DNA of 8,060 nucleotides from contig JASHQP010000415.1 in assembly GCA_030039095.1 (NCBI GenBank), positions 1 to 8,060 of the forward strand, given 5' to 3'. Position 1 is the first letter of the stretch. Each line of letters begins with the position of its first letter. Shown here in pieces: positions 1 to 6,789 of this stretch. Under the pieces are notes generated by a model. That model saw only the letters and a program-made list of their open reading frames with translations, was not told where the DNA came from and did not search any database. A program made the translations under genes and the position numbers. Source of the DNA: Streptosporangiaceae bacterium (GTDB taxonomy: Bacteria > Actinomycetota > Actinomycetes > Streptosporangiales > Streptosporangiaceae).

Positions 1-76
1 GGCGGCGGTGCGGCGTGGCGGACGGCACGGGCAGGGCGGCGCGGCACGGCGGGCCCGGGTGGCACGGGCCGTGCAC

Positions 77-89
77 TAGCCTGTGGGCC
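77..89 (+). promoter_or_regulatory. Predicted -10 element and leaderless start of metG
   Basis: TAGCCT at 77-82 fits the actinobacterial TANNNT -10 pattern and ends 7 bases before the ATG at 90. Transcription would therefore begin at or next to the A of the start codon. No Shine-Dalgarno-like sequence lies in front of this ATG, which agrees with a leaderless mRNA. A palindrome GCACGG-G-CCGTGC (62-74) lies just upstream, in the spacer to any -35 element. The remaining bases 1-61 are GC-rich and show no other feature I can support. Confidence 0.5.
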
Positions 90-1880
90 ATGCCCAGCCG
101 CCACATACTGACCGCGCCGGCCTGGCCGTATGCCAACGGCCCCCGGCACATCGGGCACGTGTCCGGGTTCGGCCTGCCCGCCGACATGTTCGCCCGCTAC
201 CAGCGGATGAGCGGGAACAAGGTGCTGATGGTCAGCGGCACCGACGAGCACGGCACGCCGATCCAGGTCCAGGCGGACGCGGCGGGCGTCAGTGCCAGGG
301 AGCTCGCCGACCGCTACAACCGTGTCATCGCCGAGGACCTGGTCGGCCTGGACATGTCCTACGACCTGTTCACCCGGACCACCACCCGGAACCACTACGC
401 GGTCACGCAGGAGATCTTCAAGGGCCTGTACGAGAACGGCTACCTGTTCCTGCGCAGGACCATGGGCGCGATCTCGCCGTCGACCGGCCGGACGCTGCCC
501 GACCGGTACATCGAGGGAACATGCCCGATCTGCGGCTACGAGAGCGCGCGCGGCGACCAGTGCGACAACTGCGGCAACCAGCTCGACCCCGCCGACCTGA
601 TCGACCCCCGCTCGAAGATCAACGGCGAGACGCCGGAGTTCGTGGAGACCGAGCACTTCTTCCTGGATCTGCCCGCATTTGCGGACACGCTCGGCACCTG
701 GCTGCAGAGCAAGAGCGGGTTGTGGCGGCCCAACGTGCTCAAGTTCTCGCTGAACCTGCTCGACGACCTCAAGCCGCGGGCCGTGACGCGGGACCTCGAC
801 TGGGGCGTCCCCGTCCCGCTCGACGGCTGGCGGGACCGCCCCGACAAGCGGATCTACGTATGGTTCGACGCCGTGATCGGGTACCTGTCCGCCTCGGTCG
901 AGTGGGCCCGGCGCTCCGGTGACCCGGACGCCTGGCGGGCCTGGTGGCAGGGCCCGGATGCCGAGTCCTACTACTTCATGGGCAAGGACAACATCGTCTT
1001 CCACGCCGAGATCTGGCCGGCCATGCTGCTCGGCTACAGCGGCCAGGGGGCGAAGGGCGGCACGCCGGGAGCGCTCGGCGCGCTGAACCTGCCGAGCGAC
1101 GTGGTGGCGAGCGAGTACCTCACGATGGAGGGCCGCAAGTTCTCCTCGTCCCGCTCGGTTGTCATTTACGTGCGAGATTTCCTGGAACGTTACGACGTGG
1201 ACGCACTCCGCTACTACCTGGCCGTGGCCGGCCCCGAGAACCAGGACACGGACTTCACCTGGAGCGAGTTCATCCGGCGCAACAACGACGAGCTGCTGGC
1301 GAACTGGGGCAACCTGGTGAACCGGAGCGTGTCGTTCGCCGCCCGCAACATCGGCGCCGTGCCGGAGGCGGGCGCGCTGACCAAAGCGGACAACGAGCTC
1401 CTTCAGCGGTCACGCGACGCGTTCAGGGAGGTTGGCGATGCGCTGGGCCGGTCGCGATTCAAGGCCGCGATCAACGAGGTGATGCGCACGCTCGCGGAGG
1501 CCAACAAGTACCTGTCCGAGCAGGCGCCGTGGAAGCTGCGCGAGTCGGACCCGGAGCGGATGCGGACGATCCTGCACGTGGCGCTGCAACTGGTGGACGA
1601 CGGCAAGACGCTGCTCACCCCGTTCCTGCCGCGCTCGTCCCAGAAGGTCTACGAGATGCTCGGCGGATCCGGCCCCTGGTCGGCGATGCCGCGGATCGAG
1701 GAGGTCACCGAGGACGGCTCGCCCGTTTACCCGGTGATCACCGGCGACTACCAGGGCGCGGCGCGGTGGCAGTCCGAGCCGCTCGAGCCGGGCACGCCGC
1801 TGCAGCCGCCCACCCCGCTGTTCACCAAGCTCGACCCGGGGCTCGCCGACGAGGAGCTGGCCAGGCTGGAGAAGGCGTGA
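90..1880 (+). CDS. metG: Methionyl-tRNA synthetase
   Basis: Cytoplasmic class I aminoacyl-tRNA synthetase that charges tRNA-Met with methionine using ATP; essential for translation initiation and elongation. The 596-residue protein has the HIGH signature at residues 20-23 and a zinc knuckle with four cysteines (C145, C148, C158, C161, as CPIC and CDNC). WFDAVIGY lies at 258-265 in the catalytic core. The KMSKS loop appears as KFSSS at 350-354. The helical anticodon-binding domain follows, with GNLVNR at 407-412 and APWK at 479-482, matching the conserved Asn/Arg and Pro-Trp that read the CAU anticodon in the E. coli enzyme. No C-terminal EMAP-like tRNA-binding domain is present. The frame opens upstream at 15, but those 25 residues are low-complexity and unlike any MetRS, whereas [18 protein letters not shown] is the normal N terminus. 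The last bases overlap the tatD start. Confidence 0.98.
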   Translation: MPSRHILTAPAWPYANGPRHIGHVSGFGLPADMFARYQRMSGNKVLMVSGTDEHGTPIQVQADAAGVSARELADRYNRVIAEDLVGLDMSYDLFTRTTTRNHYAVTQEIFKGLYENGYLFLRRTMGAISPSTGRTLPDRYIEGTCPICGYESARGDQCDNCGNQLDPADLIDPRSKINGETPEFVETEHFFLDLPAFADTLGTWLQSKSGLWRPNVLKFSLNLLDDLKPRAVTRDLDWGVPVPLDGWRDRPDKRIYVWFDAVIGYLSASVEWARRSGDPDAWRAWWQGPDAESYYFMGKDNIVFHAEIWPAMLLGYSGQGAKGGTPGALGALNLPSDVVASEYLTMEGRKFSSSRSVVIYVRDFLERYDVDALRYYLAVAGPENQDTDFTWSEFIRRNNDELLANWGNLVNRSVSFAARNIGAVPEAGALTKADNELLQRSRDAFREVGDALGRSRFKAAINEVMRTLAEANKYLSEQAPWKLRESDPERMRTILHVALQLVDDGKTLLTPFLPRSSQKVYEMLGGSGPWSAMPRIEEVTEDGSPVYPVITGDYQGAARWQSEPLEPGTPLQPPTPLFTKLDPGLADEELARLEKA

Positions 1881-2704
1881 CCACCCCGCCCGCGCCGTCC
1901 CTCCCGGAGCCGCTGCCCGCCGAGGCGCTGGACAGCCACTGCCACCTCGACCTGATCGAGCGGCCGGTGCCGGAGGTGCTGGCCGAGGCGCGGGCGGCCG
2001 GGATCGCCACGGTGGTCACGATCGGTGTCGACCTGCCGACCTCGCGGTGGGCGGCGGACTGCGCGGATCAGCACCCGGACGTGTACGCGGCCGTGGCGAT
2101 CCACCCGAACGACACCGCGCGGGCCGCTGCTTCCGCCCCGGCGCGCGATGCGGTCCTGGCCGAGATCGCCGCGCTCGCGCGGCGGCCGCGGGTGCGGGCC
2201 ATCGGCGAGACCGGGCTCGACTACTACCGCGACTGGGCCCCGCCCGACGTGCAGCGCGAGTGGTTCCGCGCGCACATCGAGATCGCGAAGCAGTCCGGTA
2301 AGGCCCTGATGATCCATGACCGCGAGGCGCACGAGGATGTGCTGCGGATCCTCGATGAGGTGGGACCGCCGGAACGGGTCGTGTTCCACTGCTTCTCCGG
2401 GGACGCGGCGATGGCGAAGAGGTGTGCCGAGGCCGGGTATTTCATGAGCTTTGCCGGCAATGTCACGTTCTCCAGCGCCGAGCGGCTGCGCGAAGCGGCG
2501 TCGGCCGCCCCGCTCGGGCTGGTTCTCGTGGAGACCGACGCGCCGTTCCTCACGCCGGTGCCGAGCCGCGGCAAGCCGAACTCGCCCGCGATGGTGGCGC
2601 ACACGCTGCGCGCGATCGCCGAGGTCAAGCACGTCGGGGTGGCGGACATGTGCGCGGCCGTCACCGCCGCCGGCGAGCGCGCCTTCGGTCCCTGGCCCCG
2701 CTGA
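1877..2704 (+). CDS. tatD: TatD family metal-dependent hydrolase (nuclease)
   Basis: A 275-residue amidohydrolase-superfamily TIM-barrel protein of the TatD/YcfH type; characterised members are metal-dependent DNases or 3'-5' exonucleases in the cytoplasm. Expected metal ligands are all visible: H21 and H23 in DSHCHLDL, E111 in GETGLDYY, H147 in MIHDREAH, H171 in FHCFSG and D221 in ETDAPFL. The GKPNSP motif near 232-237 is also typical. Length matches the family. The GTG start at 1877 overlaps the metG stop (GTGA, 4 bases shared), and GGAG at 1868-1871 inside the metG end can serve as ribosome binding site, so the two genes are probably translationally coupled. metG-tatD adjacency is widespread in bacteria. 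The exact physiological substrate of this copy cannot be read from the sequence. Confidence 0.96.
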   Translation: MTTPPAPSLPEPLPAEALDSHCHLDLIERPVPEVLAEARAAGIATVVTIGVDLPTSRWAADCADQHPDVYAAVAIHPNDTARAAASAPARDAVLAEIAALARRPRVRAIGETGLDYYRDWAPPDVQREWFRAHIEIAKQSGKALMIHDREAHEDVLRILDEVGPPERVVFHCFSGDAAMAKRCAEAGYFMSFAGNVTFSSAERLREAASAAPLGLVLVETDAPFLTPVPSRGKPNSPAMVAHTLRAIAEVKHVGVADMCAAVTAAGERAFGPWPR

Positions 2705-2726
2705 CACCCGCCGCCGCACCTCCTGG

Positions 2727-2760
2727 CGCCCGGGAAGGGCGACCCCAGGTGTGCCAGGGG
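2727..2760 (+). terminator. Candidate terminator hairpins after tatD
   Basis: Two adjacent stems follow the tatD stop. CGCCC (2727-2731) pairs with GGGCG (2737-2741) around a 5-base loop. CCCC-A-GG (2743-2749) pairs with CC-A-GGGG (2754-2760) around a TGTG loop with one A-A mismatch. There is no T-run, which is common for actinobacterial terminators but leaves the call uncertain. It would separate metG-tatD from the exporter gene. Confidence 0.4.
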
Positions 2761-2776
2761 CGATGAAAGGGAATTG

Positions 2777-2914
2777 AGTGGCCAGCGGGAATGGCCGCTC
2801 TTACGGGGGAGAACCACGATCACGTCCGTTGCCGGCGGCGTTGTGTCATGCCGTCCGGCCGCCGCGGGGCACGACGACAGGACGTTGCGGTGGAAGGTTG
2901 CGGGGGAAGGAAGG
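2777..2914 (+). promoter_or_regulatory. Structured non-coding leader of the MMPL gene
   Basis: This stretch lies between tatD and the exporter and can fold strongly. The first stem is AGTGGCCA (2777-2784) with TGGCCGCT (2792-2799), 8 pairs including one G-U. A nested pair follows: ACGTCC (2822-2827) with GGACGT (2880-2885), enclosing CGGCGGC (2833-2839) with GCCGCCG (2858-2864). A strong ribosome binding site, GGGGGAAGGAAGG (2902-2914), sits 7 bases before the GTG at 2922. Third-position composition in the exporter frame across 2778-2921 is not GC-biased, so it is unlikely to be coding. No convincing -35/-10 pair was found here. Stems this short arise easily in GC-rich DNA, so a regulatory RNA role is only a possibility. 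Confidence 0.35.
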
Positions 2915-2921
2915 TGCGCCG

Positions 2922-5069
2922 GTGACGGCGGTTACCCAATGGTCTTTGCGCCATAAGCGCCTTGTGGTCGGATTCTGGCTGGTGCTGACCATCCTGGGGA
3001 TGGCGTTCTCGAGGAAGGCGGCGGATGCGCTCTCCCAGGAATACTCGCTTCCCGGCCATCAGAGCTATGAGACCAACTCCTTGATCACCAGCAGGTACGG
3101 CGGCGGCGGGGACGCCGCACCGCTGGTCGCTGTCGTCACCCTGCCGGCCGGGGCGAGCGCGTACTCGCCGACGGTCATGGCGGCCGTGGCGCAGGTCACC
3201 GGGCGTATCGAGCGGGCCGTGCCGGGCTCGCGGGTCGCGTCCTACGCCACGACGAGTGATCCCGCGTTCGTCTCCCGCGACGGCCGCACCACGTTCGTTC
3301 TGGACTACCCGCCGCCGGAGCCGGGCAGCTTCGGGCAGAGCCCGCGAGCGTCCAGCGCGGTGCAGGCTGCGCTGCGCGGCGTCACGGTCGCGGGTGCCCC
3401 GGTGCGGCTGACCGGCTATGACGTGCTGGACGCGCAGGCGGGCGGCGGCAAGAGCGTGCTCGCCGAAGGGATGATCGGTGCCCTGGGCGCGCTGATCGTG
3501 CTGGGATTCGTGTTCGCGTCGTTCCTCGCCGTCGTGCCGCTGCTGATCGCGCTGGCCTCGATCATGACGAGCTTCCTGGCCGTGTGGGGCCTGGCCACCG
3601 CGACGTCGGTGTCGATCGTCGTGCAGTACCTGATCGCGCTCGTCGGCCTCGGCATCGCGATCGACTACACGCTGCTGATCGTCGTGCGCTGGCGCGAGGA
3701 ACGTGCCCGGGGCCTGCGCGGCGAGGCGGCGATCGTTGCCGCGATGAACACGGCCGGGCGGGCCGTGGTGTTCAGCGGCACCGCGGTGGCGCTCGGCCTG
3801 CTCTGCCTGGTCGTGATGCCCGTTCCGTTCCTGCGCAGCCTCGGCTACGCCGGGATGCTGATCCCGCTGGTCAGCGTCGCGACCACGATTACGCTGCTGC
3901 CGGTGATCCTGGCCACCGTCGGGCCGCGCCTCGACTGGCCGCACCGCCGTACCGACCGGCGCGCCAGCCGTGCCTGGACCGCGTGGGCGGGTCTTGTCGT
4001 GCGGCACCGCTGGGTCGCGGCCGCGGTCGCGGTCATCGTGCTCGGCGTGCTGGCCGGCGCGGCGACCACGATGACCCTGGGCCCGGCCAACGGCAACCCG
4101 AATACCCTGAGCCAGACCGGTCCCGCGAAGACCGCGCTGACCGCGCTGGAGCACTCCGGCATCGGCCCAGGCGCGCTGACACCCATCGAGATCCTCGCAC
4201 CGCGTCGCGATGCCTCCGGCCTGGCGGGAGTGCTGAACGACTTGCCCGGCGTGCAGGGCGCGGCCGCGCCCCAGGCAGCCGCCTGGCATCGCGGCGCCAC
4301 GGCGATCGTCGACGTGTTCACCCATGACAACGGCGCCGCCGCGCTGGCCAGCGTGCGGGCCACCGCGCACGCGTACGGGCCGGGCATCGGGGTCGGCGGG
4401 ATCGACGCCCAGAACCGCGACTTCATCTCCGCCGTCTACGGAAGCTTCCCGCTGATGATCGCGCTGATCGCGATCCTCGGCTTCGCCCTGCTGGCCCGGG
4501 CCTTCCGCTCCCTGCTGCTCCCGGCCAAGGCCATCGTCCTCAACATCGCGTCGATCGCCGCCGCCTGGGGCGCGCTGACCCTGATCTGGCAGAAGGGATA
4601 CGGGTCCAGCGCCGTGTGGGGCATCCCGGCGATCGGCTCCATCCCGTCCTGGCTGCCGGTGATCGTGTTCGCGTTCCTGTTCGGGCTGACCATGGACTAC
4701 GAGGTGTTCATACTCAGCCGGATGCGGGAGGAATACGACGCCACCGGGTCGACCGACACCGCGATCGTTCGCGGGATCGGCCGCACCGGCCGCCTCGTCA
4801 CCAGCGCCGCGCTGATCCTGTTCCTCGCCTTCGTGGCGATGAGCACCGCACCCATCACCTTGATCAAGGTCATGGCCACCGGCTTCGGCGTCGGCATCCT
4901 GCTGGACGCCACCGTCATCCGCGCCCTCCTCGTGCCCGCCGCCGTCTCCCTGTTCGGCGCCTGGAACTGGCGGTTCCCCGCCGCGGCCGCGCGCATCCTG
5001 CGCGTCAGGACCCCGGCGCCGCCGGCGACGTCCGGGGCCGCCCGGCAGCTCGAGCTGGCCGACGACTGA
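2922..5069 (+). CDS. MMPL family (RND superfamily) transporter
   Basis: A 715-residue inner-membrane exporter of the MMPL class, which use the proton gradient to move lipids, drugs or other hydrophobic compounds outward. The expected 12-helix plan is visible: TM1 ~13-29, a large extracytoplasmic loop 30-183, TM2-TM6 ~184-333, TM7 ~363-383, a second loop 384-507, and TM8-TM12 ~508-680. The proton-relay Asp-Tyr pairs occur in both halves: D248-Y249 in AIDYTLL (TM4) and D592-Y593 in TMDYEVF (TM10), equivalent in position to the DY pairs of mycobacterial MmpL3. Each is followed by a basic cytoplasmic stretch (VVRWREER, LSRMREEY). The C-terminal tail is short. Start GTG 2922 is chosen because it has the strong GGAAGGAAGG site and places TM1 at the usual distance from the N terminus; an in-frame GTG at 2778 adds 48 non-MMPL residues. 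Substrate is unknown. It is convergent with the MarR gene. Confidence 0.95.
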   Translation: MTAVTQWSLRHKRLVVGFWLVLTILGMAFSRKAADALSQEYSLPGHQSYETNSLITSRYGGGGDAAPLVAVVTLPAGASAYSPTVMAAVAQVTGRIERAVPGSRVASYATTSDPAFVSRDGRTTFVLDYPPPEPGSFGQSPRASSAVQAALRGVTVAGAPVRLTGYDVLDAQAGGGKSVLAEGMIGALGALIVLGFVFASFLAVVPLLIALASIMTSFLAVWGLATATSVSIVVQYLIALVGLGIAIDYTLLIVVRWREERARGLRGEAAIVAAMNTAGRAVVFSGTAVALGLLCLVVMPVPFLRSLGYAGMLIPLVSVATTITLLPVILATVGPRLDWPHRRTDRRASRAWTAWAGLVVRHRWVAAAVAVIVLGVLAGAATTMTLGPANGNPNTLSQTGPAKTALTALEHSGIGPGALTPIEILAPRRDASGLAGVLNDLPGVQGAAAPQAAAWHRGATAIVDVFTHDNGAAALASVRATAHAYGPGIGVGGIDAQNRDFISAVYGSFPLMIALIAILGFALLARAFRSLLLPAKAIVLNIASIAAAWGALTLIWQKGYGSSAVWGIPAIGSIPSWLPVIVFAFLFGLTMDYEVFILSRMREEYDATGSTDTAIVRGIGRTGRLVTSAALILFLAFVAMSTAPITLIKVMATGFGVGILLDATVIRALLVPAAVSLFGAWNWRFPAAAARILRVRTPAPPATSGAARQLELADD

Positions 5070-5073
5070 CAGC

Positions 5074-5110
5074 GCCGACCCAGGTCGGCAGCGAAGATCC
5101 TTTCGGATTT
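5074..5110 (+). terminator. Candidate terminator between the convergent MMPL and marR genes
   Basis: Two small hairpins start 4 bases after the MMPL stop. GCCGAC (5074-5079) pairs with GTCGGC (5084-5089) around CCAG. AGATCC (5095-5100) pairs with GGATTT (5105-5110) around TTTC, with one G-U. The second ends in a short T-run. They could stop + strand transcripts. The remaining 5111-5179 shows no clear element. Confidence 0.4.
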
Positions 5111-5179
5111 GCCGTAACCCCCCATGCCGGAAAAGTCTCCACGATCATGAACGAGGCCCGCGCGGGTGCTGCGCCGAGG

Positions 5180-5626
5180 TCATGCCCCGGGTTCGTCGGC
5201 GTCGGCCAGGCGGTCCATCAGCTCACCGGCGATCCGCAGCAGTTCCTGCTCGGCCCGGGTGAGCCGGAGGGCCATCGCGCGGGCCAGCCAGGCATCGCGC
5301 CGGCGCATGTCCCGGGCCAGGGCTTGCCGCCCGGCCTCGGTGATCGCCAGGAGTGAGCGCCGGCGGTCCCGGTCGTCGGGCTGCCGGATGGCCAGGTTCT
5401 GGCGTTCCAGGCTGGCCAGGGTCCGGGTCAGCGACTGAGGCTGCACGCGCTCGGCAGCGGCGAGCGCGCCGGGTGTCGCCGGGCCCCGCCGGTTCAGATG
5501 CGCCAGGATGCCCAGCTCGAGCGCGGTCTGTGCGGGATCGAGTCGTTCGAGGCGCAGCCTCCTGGCCAGCCTCGTCGTTCCCTGGCGCACGGCCGTTGCC
5601 GCCGTCAGGACGTCCTCGTCCTTCAC
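5180..5626 (-). CDS. MarR family transcriptional regulator
   Basis: A 148-residue winged helix-turn-helix DNA-binding protein, the usual MarR size and expected to act as a dimer. The DNA-binding core spans roughly residues 35-100. The recognition helix is around 60-77 (RVQPQSLTRTLASLERQ) and the wing carries the hallmark DDRDRRRSLLAITEAG at 84-99. Flanking N- and C-terminal helices (about 7-28 and 100-143) would form the dimer interface. MarR proteins typically repress their own and neighbouring genes until a small, often phenolic or lipophilic, ligand binds. The start is GTG at 5626-5624; no ribosome binding site precedes it, and a palindrome abuts it. The gene is divergent from the methyltransferase and convergent with the MMPL exporter, so one or both are the likely targets. 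The ligand cannot be predicted. Confidence 0.95.
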   Translation of the reverse strand: MKDEDVLTAATAVRQGTTRLARRLRLERLDPAQTALELGILAHLNRRGPATPGALAAAERVQPQSLTRTLASLERQNLAIRQPDDRDRRRSLLAITEAGRQALARDMRRRDAWLARAMALRLTRAEQELLRIAGELMDRLADADEPGA

Positions 5627-5652
5627 ATTTAGTACGCTAGCACGTACTAAAT
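5627..5652. promoter_or_regulatory. Palindromic operator, probably for the adjacent MarR protein
   Basis: Arms ATTTAGTACG (5627-5636) and CGTACTAAAT (5643-5652) are perfect 10-base inverted repeats around a 6-base centre, CTAGCA. It lies in an AT-rich island in otherwise GC-rich DNA, directly between the divergent marR and methyltransferase genes. Site length and symmetry suit a MarR dimer. It overlaps the predicted marR -10 and spacer and reaches the start codon, so binding should block marR transcription. It also lies just upstream of the best -10-like element for the methyltransferase. Confidence 0.75.
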
Positions 5653-5662
5653 ACCGTGCTAA
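5634..5662 (-). promoter_or_regulatory. Predicted leaderless promoter of marR
   Basis: Reading the - strand, TTAGCA (5662-5657) resembles a -35 (four of six matches to TTGACA). TAGCGT (5639-5634) fits TANNNT as a -10, with a 17-base spacer between them. The -10 ends 7 bases before the GTG, so the transcript would start at the codon itself, explaining the missing ribosome binding site. The -10 is embedded in the palindrome. Confidence 0.5.
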
Positions 5663-5663
5663 T

Positions 5664-5700
5664 TAGGCTTGTATACCAAGAGTAATTTAAGCTGAAGCGC
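5664..5700 (+). promoter_or_regulatory. Possible methyltransferase promoter and start region
   Basis: TAGGCT (5664-5669) fits TANNNT and would give a leader of about 25 bases. No good -35 is visible 17-19 bases upstream; that position falls in the right arm of the palindrome. An imperfect inverted repeat, CTTGTATACCAAG (5668-5680), with core GTATAC, follows. Only a weak ribosome binding site (GAAG, 5694-5697) precedes the ATG at 5701. Confidence 0.3.
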
Positions 5701-6543
5701 ATGGATCTCCTGACTCGGCTGTTCCGATCTGGCGCTGGCCCTTCGAGGACGAGCCAGGCCGTGGCGCTCACCCGGGCCCGGCTCGCACGGCCGCACACGC
5801 CCGGCGGGGATCCCGACGCGCAGCGCCGGCTCTGCCGCGGGATGCGTCCCGCCGACCCCGGGCGGCTGGGTCCCAGCCTGACCGCCCGCACCCGGTTCTT
5901 CGACGAGCGCGTGCTCGCCGCGATCTCCGCCGGGACCGCCCAGGTCGTGATCCTCGGCGCGGGCTATGACGACCGTGCGCTGCGGTTCCGCTCGCCGGGT
6001 GCCCGGTTCTTCGAGCTCGACCATCCGGCCACCCAGGCCGACAAGGCGCGGCGGCTGCGCCGGCTTCGGGGGACCGATCCCGGCTCCGGCGGGCCCACGC
6101 TGGCCGCGGCCGACTTCCGCGATGACGACGTCGCGGGAGTGCTCGAGGCCAGCGGGCACGACGCTGGCAAGCCGACCCTGTTCCTCTGCGAGGGCCTGCT
6201 GGTCTACCTGGACCAGGCGACCTGCGTGCGCCTGCTCGGCGCGCTGCGCGCGAGGGCGGCCGCGGGCAGCGAGCTCGCCGTCAGCCTCGCCACGCACCGC
6301 GAAGGCCTCGACTCCGGGCGGGTTGCTGCCGTGGCGAACTCGCGGCGCGGTCACCCCCGCGAGTCCTGGCTGACGATCCTCCCGCCGTCGGCCCATCTGG
6401 AACTTCTCGGCCGGGCGGGCTGGCGGGTGAGCGATCGCGTCGACGCCGCGGAACTCGGCACGGGCGTCGAGCCGGGCCGGTCGCTGCTGGTCACCGCCCA
6501 CCCGTCGGCGAGTGCGGCCGCCTCGGAAGAAGCTGCAAGCTGA
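5701..6543 (+). CDS. Class I SAM-dependent methyltransferase (LCMT/TIGR00027-like)
   Basis: A 280-residue Rossmann-fold methyltransferase of the leucine carboxyl methyltransferase-like group, large in actinobacteria and usually annotated as putative SAM-dependent O-methyltransferases; some members modify polyketide or other secondary-metabolite carboxyl groups. The N-terminal PSRTSQAVALTRA (14-26) matches the family's PSxTAxxVAxxRA opening. The glycine-rich SAM loop is ILGAGYDDRALR (84-95), the acidic motif II is FFELDHP (103-109), a further SAM-contact region is AADFRDDD (136-143), and the diagnostic EGLLVYL lies at 164-170. Residues 265-280 form an Ala/Ser-rich tail. The ATG at 5701 is kept because the family's N terminus begins close to it, despite its weak ribosome binding site. 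It is divergent from marR and probably shares its operator. The acceptor substrate is unknown. Confidence 0.92.
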   Translation: MDLLTRLFRSGAGPSRTSQAVALTRARLARPHTPGGDPDAQRRLCRGMRPADPGRLGPSLTARTRFFDERVLAAISAGTAQVVILGAGYDDRALRFRSPGARFFELDHPATQADKARRLRRLRGTDPGSGGPTLAAADFRDDDVAGVLEASGHDAGKPTLFLCEGLLVYLDQATCVRLLGALRARAAAGSELAVSLATHREGLDSGRVAAVANSRRGHPRESWLTILPPSAHLELLGRAGWRVSDRVDAAELGTGVEPGRSLLVTAHPSASAAASEEAAS

Positions 6544-6582
6544 CATCGGAAGAGTCAGGAAGATATTGCAATTTCCTAACGG

Positions 6583-6599
6583 CGCGACCGATCGTCGCG
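6583..6599 (+). terminator. Candidate terminator hairpin after the methyltransferase
   Basis: CGCGAC (6583-6588) and GTCGCG (6594-6599) form a perfect 6-base stem around CGATC, 40 bases after the stop codon. No T-run follows. Just before it, AGGAA (6557-6561) and TTCCT (6573-6577) flank a small ATTGCAAT palindrome (6565-6572), too weak for a terminator on its own. Confidence 0.4.
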
Positions 6600-6605
6600 A
6601 ATCGC

Positions 6606-6634
6606 TGGACATCGACCTTACCGAGCCGTAACTT
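6606..6634 (+). promoter_or_regulatory. Predicted promoter of the DUF6230-DUF6114 pair
   Basis: TGGACA (6606-6611, five of six matches to TTGACA) and TAACTT (6629-6634, fits TANNNT) are separated by exactly 17 bases, the best promoter match in this gap. Transcription would start near 6641, giving a leader of about 150 bases to the ATG at 6790. That leader contains a small palindrome AGCATGCT (6666-6673) and a strong ribosome binding site, AGGGAG (6780-6785). Confidence 0.5.
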
Positions 6635-6645
6635 ATCGGAGTTAC
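6618..6645. promoter_or_regulatory. Interleaved inverted repeats (probable operator)
   Basis: TTAC-N6-GTAA (6618-6631) shares its right arm with GTAACT-N6-AGTTAC (6628-6645), a perfect 6-base inverted repeat. The three half-sites cover the predicted -10 and the expected transcription start, the place where a dimeric repressor would act. No regulator gene for it is identified in the window. As RNA the second repeat could also form a 6-base hairpin. Confidence 0.4.
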
Positions 6646-6789
6646 CCAGGTAGGTAGCGGTAGCGAGCATGCTATCCAGATCGCGCGGCACGCCCGTGCG
6701 CCTCTCTGGTGGGCAGGTAGGCAGCGCGCTGTTGCAGAAGAAATAGGAAAGAGCGTGCACCGTCCAGGCAGGCACGGGTAGGGAGCGTC

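Noticed and set aside
15..89. Upstream extension of metG to an ATG-class start at 15
   Set aside because: The added 25 residues are low-complexity and unlike a MetRS N terminus, and a good -10 element lies inside them at 77-82.
1748..2719. Minus-strand open frame of 323 codons over tatD
   Set aside because: tatD with all its metal ligands is on the opposite strand; this frame has arginine/glycine-rich shadow composition.
2777..2914. c-di-AMP (ydaO-type) riboswitch
   Set aside because: The position and a GGGGGAGAACCACG stretch are suggestive, but the conserved GGGTGAATC-like and CAGCTAACCCCGTAGGC-like segments are absent.
2778..2921. Earlier GTG start for the MMPL gene, with AAGGGA at 2767-2772
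   Set aside because: The extra 48 residues do not resemble an MMPL N terminus, third-position composition is not coding-like, and GTG 2922 has a stronger binding site. It remains a minor alternative.
2820..4370. Long minus-strand open frame of 516 codons
   Set aside because: It is antisense to the MMPL gene; the translation is rich in R, G, H and Q with no domain, a usual by-product of high GC.
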